Of a stretch of DNA of 64,000 nt, positions 58,026 through 64,000 are shown in pieces. Within the stretch, counting starts at the first letter, position 1. Every line of letters begins with the position of its first letter. Source of the DNA: RHKX01 sp046330285 (GTDB taxonomy: Bacteria; Actinomycetota; Thermoleophilia; Solirubrobacterales; 70-9). The notes beneath the pieces were generated by a model. That model was not told the DNA's origin, did no database searches, and saw nothing but the letters and a program-made list of their open reading frames with translations. The stretch is from NCBI GenBank assembly GCA_046330285.1, contig JAXLSX010000002.1, positions 1 to 64,000 of the forward strand, read 5' to 3'. A program made the translations under genes and the position numbers.

Positions 58026-60116
58026 ATGGAGGAATCGACTTCCGAGCTGGAAAGCTTCCTGACCGACCACGGCGTCGTCGTCGCGCTCGTCTGCGCGGCC
58101 GCCGGGGTCCTCTACGGGCGATTGTCGCAATCGTCTGCTCGCCCGCCGGGCGGCAACGAGCGCATGCTGGAGATCTCCGGCGCCGTCAGGAGGGCGCTAA
58201 GGCCTACCTGAACCGCCAGTACACGATCATCGAGGTGGTCTGCGATCGTCCTCGCGATCGTCTGGTCGAGAACGTCTCGACCGGAATCGGCTTCGTCATC
58301 GGCGGCGTCCTCTCCGGTGCCGCCGGCTACATCGGCATGAACGTCTCGGTGCCGCTCGAACGCGCGCCGTCGCCGAAGGCGGCCGCGGCGGCGTTCCGCC
58401 GGCGCTCGAACGCCGCCTTCAAGGGCGGCTCGGTGACCGGCCTGCTGGTCGTCGGCCTGGCGCTTCTCGGCGTCGCCGGCTACTTCGGGATCCTGAAGAC
58501 CTGACCGGCGACGAGGACAAGGAGGCCATCGACGTTGATCGCGGCCTCGGCTTCGGCGGTTCGCTGATCTCGGTCTTCGCCCGACTCAGGCGGCATCTAC
58601 ACCAAGGCCGCTGGCGATGAGCGCCGACCTCGTCGGCAGGTCGAGGGCCGGTATCCCCGAGGACGATCCCCGGAACCCCGCCGTGATCGCCGACAACGTC
58701 GGCGACAACGTCGGCGATTGCGCCGGCATGGCTGCCGACCTGTTCGAGACGTACGCGGTGACCACGGTCGCGGTGATGCTGCTGGGCGTGCTCAGCTTCA
58801 ACATCGATGCCGCCCGCGAGGTGGCGATCTATCCGCTGATCCTCGGCGGCGTCGCGATCCTCGCCTCGATCATCGGTGCGCTCTCGGTCCGCTCCAAGAG
58901 CGGCAACGTTGAGGGTGCCCTCTACAAGGGCCTGATCGTCTCCGGCGTCCTGTCGGCGGTCGCGTTCTACCCGATCACCGACTGGCTCATGTCCGACCCG
59001 CTGCAGCTCAGCGTCGCCGATCCGGAGAGCGCCCTCGCCGGTGCTTCGGTGACCGACCTCTGGTTCTGCGCGCTGATCGGCATCGTCGTCACGGCCGGAC
59101 TGTTCGTCGTCACCGACTACTACACGTCGACCCGGTTCCGTCCGGTGAAGACGATCTCGAAGGCCTCGATCACGGGCCACGCGACGAACATCATCCAGGG
59201 GCTCGCTCAGGGCTTCCAGGGCACCGCGATCCCGGCGCTGATCATCATCGCCGCGATCTTCGGCGCCAACGAGATCGCCGGCATCTACGGCATCGCGGTC
59301 GCCGTCATGGCCCAGCTCTCGCTGACCGGCCTGATCGTCGCCCTCGACGCGTTCGGTCCGATCACCGACAACGCGGGCGGTATCGCCGAGATGGCGGAGC
59401 TGCCCGAGGACGTCCGCAACGTCACCGACCCGCTCGACGCGGTCGGCAACACTACGAAGGCGGTCACCAAGGGTTACGCGATCGGCTCGGCCGTTCTCGC
59501 CGCGCTGGTCCTGTTCGCCGCGTTCAAGTACGAGCTCGAGACCGAGGCCGGCGGCATCATCTCGTTCGACATCAGTGACCCGCCGGTGCTGATCGGCCTA
59601 CTGGTCGGCGGCATGATGGTCTACCTCTTCGCCGCGCTGGCGATCGAGGCGGTCGGCCGTGCCGGCGGTGAGGTCGTCGAGCAGGTCCGCAAGCAGTTCA
59701 AGGAGCACCCGGGGATCATGGAGGGCACCGAGCGGCCCGACTACGGCGGCACCGTCGCCATCGTGACCGCGGCTGCGCAGCGGGAGATGATCCTCCCGTC
59801 GATGATCCCGATCATCGTCCCGGTGATCGTCGGCGTCATCAGTGCCCAGGCCCTTGGCGGCCTGCTCATCGGCGTCATCATCGTCGGCTTCTTCATGGCC
59901 GTCTCGATGACCGTCGGCGGCGGCGCCTGGGACAACGCCAAGAAGTTGATCGAGGACGGTTCCTTCGGCGGCAAGGGCTCCGAGGCCCACGCCGCCTCGG
60001 TGACCGGCGACACGGTCGGCGATCCCTACAAGGACACCGCCGGCCCCGCCATCAACCCGATGATCAAGGTCGCGAACATCGTGGCGATCCTGATCATCCC
60101 GATCATCCACTTCTAG
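58026..60116 (+). CDS. hppA: membrane-bound K+-independent H+-translocating pyrophosphatase (frame-disrupted in first 620 nt)
   Basis: Pumps protons using PPi hydrolysis. ATG at 58026. The first 620 nt need several 1-nt corrections (near 58120, 58190, 58245, 58500, 58580, 58615 and 58640); from 58650 the frame is unbroken to TAG 60114-60116. Seen: the substrate loop EDDPRNPAVIADNVGDNVGD with the Asp cluster, AADLFETYAVTT, GNTTKAVTKGYAIGSA, and the C-terminal GSEAHAASVTGDTVGDPYKD. Lys in GNTTKA marks the K+-independent class. About 16 membrane helices expected. Confidence 0.92.
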
Positions 60117-60142
60117 GCTCAGGCCCGGAAACCAGATGTTCC

Positions 60143-60170
60143 GAGAGGGCGGCCGCGAGGCCGCCCTCTC
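60143..60170 (+). terminator. hairpin downstream of hppA
   Basis: Perfect 12-bp stem (60143-60154 with 60159-60170) closed by a GCGA (GNRA-type) tetraloop, 26 nt after the hppA stop. The following bases TCGTTG contain few T, so termination efficiency is uncertain, but position and stability fit a terminator. Confidence 0.7.
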
Positions 60171-60244
60171 TCGTTGAGGGGGGCGTTCGGCTCGCGCCGG
60201 GGCCGGATCGGCGCGGTGGAACTTGATCTGGCTGGGGAGGGGGG

Positions 60245-60313
60245 GTTGCCGGGCTACTGGGCGTGTCTGACGTTCCTATGGAACGCGAAACACGCCCGGT
60301 GGCAGCCCGCAAC
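60245..60313 (+). repeat. three-helix nested hairpin upstream of a small membrane-protein gene
   Basis: Outer helix 60245-60255 with 60304-60313 (10 bp, one bulge), middle helix 60259-60266 with 60290-60297 (8 bp) and apical helix 60071-type CGTTCC/GGAACG at 60271-60276 with 60280-60285 and loop TAT. The three helices stack on one axis. It ends 22 nt before the GTG at 60336. It could be a regulatory leader, a small RNA or a palindromic repeat; unrelated in sequence to the other palindrome family. Confidence 0.5.
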
Positions 60314-60335
60314 GGCACCCTGCCATCCTCAAACC

Positions 60336-60551
60336 GTGGAACCGAAGCGGGAGCGGACCCTCTACGAGGTCTCGAGCAGCTTCTTCGCCGGGTGCGTGAT
60401 CGTCTTCGCGGTGGCCGGCCTGCTGGTCGTCGGCTTCGGTGACGCCGGGCCGCTGTCGCCGGAGTTCGCGATCTGCCTGCTCTTCCTCGTGCTCGGCCTC
60501 GGCAGGCTCTACCTCGGCCTGGTCAGGGGGGACGAGGGCTCGGAGGGCTGA
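60336..60551 (+). CDS. small two-helix membrane protein
   Basis: 71 residues from GTG at 60336: a charged start (MEPKRERTLYEVSSSF), two hydrophobic helices (about 16-36 and 44-60) and an acidic end (RGDEGSEG). The same layout appears in the 62576 gene further on. No family recognised. Stands before the APC permease with 72 nt between. Confidence 0.6.
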   Translation: MEPKRERTLYEVSSSFFAGCVIVFAVAGLLVVGFGDAGPLSPEFAICLLFLVLGLGRLYLGLVRGDEGSEG

Positions 60552-60623
60552 GGCCGGCAGGCGAAGTCGAGCGTCCCGGAGGGGCGCGGGTCGCGCGGTC
60601 ACCTAGCTAGAGTCGCGCCTCGC

Positions 60624-62516
60624 ATGGCGCACCGCGTTCCTCGCGATCAGTCTCTCCAACGCGTCCACGGCGTCGGCTCCCTGTTCAGCGCCGCGTACGG
60701 GAACGTCGGCTCGTCGATCTATTACGCGCTCGGCGTGGTGGCTGCGTTCGCTCTCGGGCTGACGCCGGTCGCATTCATGATCTCGGGGCTGATCTTCGCC
60801 TGTACGGCGGCGACCTACATCGAGGGCACGGTGATGTTCCCGGAGGCGGGCGGATCCGCCAGCTTCGCCCGGCACGCCTTCAACGAGCTCGTCAGCTTCA
60901 TCGCGGGCTGGGGGCAGATGCTCAACTACATCATCACGGTCGCGATCTCGGCCTTCTTCGTCCCCCACTACCTCGGGGTCTTCTGGGAACCGCTGCGCAC
61001 CAGCCCTGGCGACATCATCGGCGGCATCGTCCTGATCGCAGCGCTGGCGCTGCTCAACATCAAGGGCACCCAGGAGTCGGCCCGGCTCAACCTCGTGCTC
61101 GCCATCGGCGACCTCGCCACCCAAGTGCTGCTCGTGATCGTCGGCATGGTCCTCGTCTTCAGCCCCGACACGCTGATCGGCAACATCGACCTCGGCATCG
61201 CCCCGACCTGGGGCGACTTCGCGCTCGGCATCGCGCTCGGGATGATCGCCTACACCGGGATCGAGACGATCTCGAACATGTCGGAGGAGGCGATCGAACC
61301 GGAGAAGTCGATCCCCCGCGGCACCGCCTACGTGGTCGCGGCGGTGATCGGCCTCTACGCGCTGCTCCCGATCATCGCGCTCTCGGCGATGCCGGTGACG
61401 CAGGGCCCCGATGGCTACACGACCGAGCTCGGCACGAAGTTCGCGGGCGATCCGGTTCTCGGCATCGTCGAGAACCTCGGCCTCGGCGCCGGGCTCACAG
61501 ACGCCCTCAGCATTTACGTCGGCATCCTCGCCGCGGTGATCCTCGTGATCGCGACCAACGCCGGGATGATCGGCGTCTCGCGGCTGACCTTCTCGATGGG
61601 CCAGCATCGCCAGCTCCCCGAGCGGCTGCGGCAGGTCCACCCGAAGTTCCGGACCCCGCACATCGCGATCATCACCTTCTCGATCATCGCGTCGATCGCG
61701 CTGCTGCCGGGACAGGCGGACCTGCTGGCGACCATGTACTCGTTCGGCGCGATGCTCTCGTTCACCGTCGCCCACGTTTCGATCCTGTGGATGCGAAGAC
61801 GCCACGCCGACAAGGAACGGACGTGGAAGCCCCGCGGCAATGTCGAGATCGCGGGCGTCGAGATCCCCCTGACGGCCGTCTTCGGCGGACTCGGGACGTT
61901 CGCGGCCTGGATCGTCGTCATGGTCATGAACCCGGTGACGATGGCCATCGGCCTCGGCTGGATGCTCTTCGGGTCGGTCGTCTACCTGCTCTACCGACGC
62001 AGCCAGGATCTGCCGATCAAGAAGACCGTCACGGTCGTCCTGCCGGAGCCGCTCGACGTCGAGGAGGTCGAGTATCGCTCCGTGCTCGTGCCTTTCGAGG
62101 ACGATCCGTTCTCGGAGCTGACGATCGGGACGGCGGCTCGCCTCGCCGCTCGGAAGGGACGCGGCATCCACATCCTCTCGCTGCTCAACGTCCCGGCGCA
62201 CTTGCCGATCGACGCGCCCCTGCCGCGGCAGCAGGAGAAGGCGCAATCGAAGATCGAGCGGGCGAAGTTGATCGGCGGCCGCCGGGTCACCGGCCACGTC
62301 CAGAGGGTCCGGCCGGGGCAGGCGCCGAAGGCGATCATCGAGGAGGCGGTCGACATCAAGGCTGTGGCCATCGTCATGCAGCTCACCTACCGAAACGGGA
62401 CCCCGCTCTACGGCAAGACGCTGCAGGGCGTGCTCGGCAAGCGCCCCTGCCGGGTCATCGTCGCGGCGAACCCGCTCGGCGAAGAGGCCGAAGGCCAGAT
62501 GGCGGCGACCGTCTGA
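60624..62516 (+). CDS. APC-family amino-acid permease with C-terminal Usp-like domain
   Basis: 630 residues. About 12 membrane helices (residues 20-470), with GNVGSSIYYALG near helix 1, AGGSASFARHAFNELVSF, and FSMGQHRQLPERLRQVHPKFRTP in the loop after helix 8. The cytoplasmic tail (about 490-630: YRSVLVPFEDDPFSELTIGTAARLA, ILSLLNVP, GQAPKAIIEEAVD, GVLGKRPCRVIVA) resembles a universal-stress-protein fold. Transports an amino acid or related amine; substrate unknown. ATG start. Shares high similarity in helices 1-4 with the permease at 62781. Confidence 0.87.
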   Translation: MAHRVPRDQSLQRVHGVGSLFSAAYGNVGSSIYYALGVVAAFALGLTPVAFMISGLIFACTAATYIEGTVMFPEAGGSASFARHAFNELVSFIAGWGQMLNYIITVAISAFFVPHYLGVFWEPLRTSPGDIIGGIVLIAALALLNIKGTQESARLNLVLAIGDLATQVLLVIVGMVLVFSPDTLIGNIDLGIAPTWGDFALGIALGMIAYTGIETISNMSEEAIEPEKSIPRGTAYVVAAVIGLYALLPIIALSAMPVTQGPDGYTTELGTKFAGDPVLGIVENLGLGAGLTDALSIYVGILAAVILVIATNAGMIGVSRLTFSMGQHRQLPERLRQVHPKFRTPHIAIITFSIIASIALLPGQADLLATMYSFGAMLSFTVAHVSILWMRRRHADKERTWKPRGNVEIAGVEIPLTAVFGGLGTFAAWIVVMVMNPVTMAIGLGWMLFGSVVYLLYRRSQDLPIKKTVTVVLPEPLDVEEVEYRSVLVPFEDDPFSELTIGTAARLAARKGRGIHILSLLNVPAHLPIDAPLPRQQEKAQSKIERAKLIGGRRVTGHVQRVRPGQAPKAIIEEAVDIKAVAIVMQLTYRNGTPLYGKTLQGVLGKRPCRVIVAANPLGEEAEGQMAATV

Positions 62517-62575
62517 GTGGAACTAGCGGCCGATCGGCGCGGACGGGCCGCATTCCTGCAACTAGAATCGCCGCC

Positions 62576-62770
62576 GTGGCGACCAGGCAGCGCATCGGGT
62601 CGAGCGGGACGAAGGTGCTCTCGTCGGTGATCCTGATCCTCGGCGTGATCATCGTCATCCGGACGATCGCCGCCGGCGGCGGACCGGTGTCCGCGGGCGT
62701 CCTGCTCGGGATCGTCTTCGCGGCGATCGGCGGCGCCCGCCTCTACCTCGCGAGCAGGCGCCCGGCTTGA
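62576..62770 (+). CDS. small two-helix membrane protein between the permeases
   Basis: 64 residues from GTG at 62576, lying 59 nt after the first permease. Two hydrophobic helices (about 14-33 and 38-58) with a basic start and end (ASRRPA). Similar in size and layout to the 60336 protein (both end near LGRLYL or GARLYL), so the two may be paralogues and may serve the two permeases. No named family. Confidence 0.6.
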   Translation: MATRQRIGSSGTKVLSSVILILGVIIVIRTIAAGGGPVSAGVLLGIVFAAIGGARLYLASRRPA

Positions 62771-62780
62771 GGCTGCGCCT

Positions 62781-64000
62781 GTGAAGGATCGCCGCATCGC
62801 CAAGCCGGCCCTCGGCCGGCGCTTCCTCGGCGTGCCGTGGCTCTGGGCAGTGGCGCACTCGGCGATCGCCTTCTCGGTCTATTACGCCCTCGGGGTGGTC
62901 GCCGACGACGCGCTGGCGCTGACCCCGGTGATCTTCGCGATCGCGGGCCTGATCTACGTGCTGACGACGATGACCTACGTCGAGGGCGGGGCGATGTTCC
63001 GCGAGCGCGGCGGATCCAACACGCTCGCCCGGCACGCCTTCAACGAGCTCGTCAGCTTCGTCGCCGGCTGGGCGATCCTGATCGACTACGTGATCGTCAT
63101 CGCCCTGGCGGCCGTGACCGTCCCGCACTACCTGGGACCGATCTCGTCCAGCCTCGCCGACGGGATCGGCGAGCAGATCGTCGCCATCGGCGTTGTCGTG
63201 GTCGTCGCCGGGATCAACATCGTGGGGTTCACCGGCAGCCGCCGCCAGGGCGTGCTGGTGGCGATGACCGCCGCCGACCTCCTACTCCAGTTCCTGCTCG
63301 TGATCGTCGGCCTGATCGTCGTCTGGGACCCGAGCGCGCTGACCAACTCGCTCGACGCGTTCGGCATGCCCAGCGTCGAGAACCTCGCCCAGGCACTGGT
63401 GATCTCGATGGTCGCGGTCGCCGGCATCGAGGCGTCGTCGGACCTCGCTCCGGACCTCGCGTGGCGTCGTGAAGATCTGCGCAACGTGCTCCGCGCCGGA
63501 ACCTTCGTCGTCCCGTTCGTCTACGTCGGGATGTCGCTCGTCGCGTTGATGGCCCTGCCGGTGGTCGCCGGTCCGGACGGGGCGACCACCGCGCTCGCGA
63601 CGACGTGGGAGGACGCGCCCGTGCTCGGCATCACTTCCGCCTTCTCGCCGGAGTGGCTCTCGGAGATCTTCAAGTGGGCGGTTGTCGCGATCGCGCCGCT
63701 GATCCTGTTCTTCGCCGCGAACGTGACGATGCTCGGGCTCTCCAGGCACACATACGTGCTCGCGACGAATCGCCAGATCCCGAGCTGGCTCGGCAAGCTC
63801 GGCGGCACCCGCTCCACCCCTCACGTCGCGATCGTGATCGCCGCGCTGTTCGCGATCGGGCTCGTGCTTCCCGGCGACATCGAGCTGCTCGCCGGCGTCT
63901 TCGCCTTCGGCGCGACGTTGGCGATCTCGATCGCCCACCTGTCGCTGATCCGGCTCCGGTTCACCGACCCCGACCGCGAACGGCCCTACTCGGTGCCGTT
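62781..64000 (+). CDS. APC-family permease (3' truncated by window edge)
   Basis: 406 residues visible from GTG at 62781 with no stop before the window end. Hydrophobic throughout: VYYALGVVADDALALTPVIFA, YVEGGAMFRERGGSNTLARHAFNELVSFVAGW, LLLQFLLVIVGLIVVW and LGLSRHTYVLATNRQIP. Clearly paralogous to the permease at 60624 in its first four helices; it lies 10 nt after the small gene at 62576. Whether it also has a Usp-like tail cannot be seen. Confidence 0.88.
   Translation, partial: MKDRRIAKPALGRRFLGVPWLWAVAHSAIAFSVYYALGVVADDALALTPVIFAIAGLIYVLTTMTYVEGGAMFRERGGSNTLARHAFNELVSFVAGWAILIDYVIVIALAAVTVPHYLGPISSSLADGIGEQIVAIGVVVVVAGINIVGFTGSRRQGVLVAMTAADLLLQFLLVIVGLIVVWDPSALTNSLDAFGMPSVENLAQALVISMVAVAGIEASSDLAPDLAWRREDLRNVLRAGTFVVPFVYVGMSLVALMALPVVAGPDGATTALATTWEDAPVLGITSAFSPEWLSEIFKWAVVAIAPLILFFAANVTMLGLSRHTYVLATNRQIPSWLGKLGGTRSTPHVAIVIAALFAIGLVLPGDIELLAGVFAFGATLAISIAHLSLIRLRFTDPDRERPYSVP

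Noticed and set aside
46380..58650. True pseudogene island or horizontally transferred decaying DNA
   Set aside because: Base composition, gene order and conserved protein blocks match the rest; essential genes are affected; damage stops mid-gene. Sequencing error explains it better.

Overview
The window is one continuous stretch of very GC-rich bacterial chromosome with short intergenic gaps, many overlapping ATGA/GTGA start-stop pairs and frequent GTG starts. Gene content points to an actinobacterium, most likely of the Thermoleophilia (Solirubrobacterales) kind: a DivIVA-like coiled-coil protein, a DUF1844 protein, PspC-type envelope-stress proteins, a K+-independent H+-pyrophosphatase, an AbiEi/DUF559-type protein, and a DNA polymerase I with Tyr in motif B and a degenerate proofreading domain. 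The lineage is inferred; no rRNA or tRNA gene was seen.

Layout. 1-3.4 kb: end of a polyamine/GABA catabolic cluster (glutamine-synthetase-like ligase, PuuD-like hydrolase, aldehyde dehydrogenase, SDR). 3.5-12.6 kb: hisIE followed by a complete trp set in the order trpE-G-D-C, then an inserted HtrA protease, then trpF-B-A and a small membrane protein. 12.6-22 kb: phosphofructokinase, a DCC-family protein, a lipoprotein, an SDR epimerase, malic enzyme, SDR, zinc metallopeptidase, polA. 22.2-27.5 kb: an envelope-stress block (PspC protein, PspC-fused histidine kinase, response regulator), an acidic secreted protein and a sigma factor with a membrane-spanning Ser/Gly-rich tail. 27.6-34.8 kb: transporter, flavoprotein, AbiEi-like protein, rpsA, coaE, lytic transglycosylase, membrane proteins. 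34.8-38.4 kb (minus strand): ECF sigma, zinc anti-sigma, a Rieske-ThDP fusion enzyme and an unknown coupled protein. 38.5-46.4 kb: antiporter, uvrB, DivIVA-like protein, uvrA with an upstream SOS box, LysM-carboxypeptidase. 46.4-58.6 kb: acyltransferase, lipoprotein, DUF2520-panC-panB, FmdB, uracil-DNA glycosylase, tsaE-tsaB-rimI-tsaD, glutaredoxin-like, rex, GCS2 ligase, DUF1844. 58-64 kb: hppA, then two APC permeases, one with a Usp-like tail, and small membrane proteins.

Two features stand out. First, every gene between about 46.4 and 58.65 kb is broken by single-base indels although the encoded proteins are conserved and mostly essential, and the damage stops sharply inside hppA; this looks like poor consensus sequence rather than gene decay. 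Second, three copies of a long GC-rich palindrome share a loop ending in TGAGTGTC while their stems differ in sequence but stay complementary; two form an opposed pair in the htrA-trpF gap and one lies after a lipoprotein gene at 48.8 kb. This looks like an undescribed dispersed structured element. A further candidate for new biology is the possible operon ECF sigma / zinc anti-sigma / Rieske-ThDP fusion / unknown protein at 34.8-38.4 kb.
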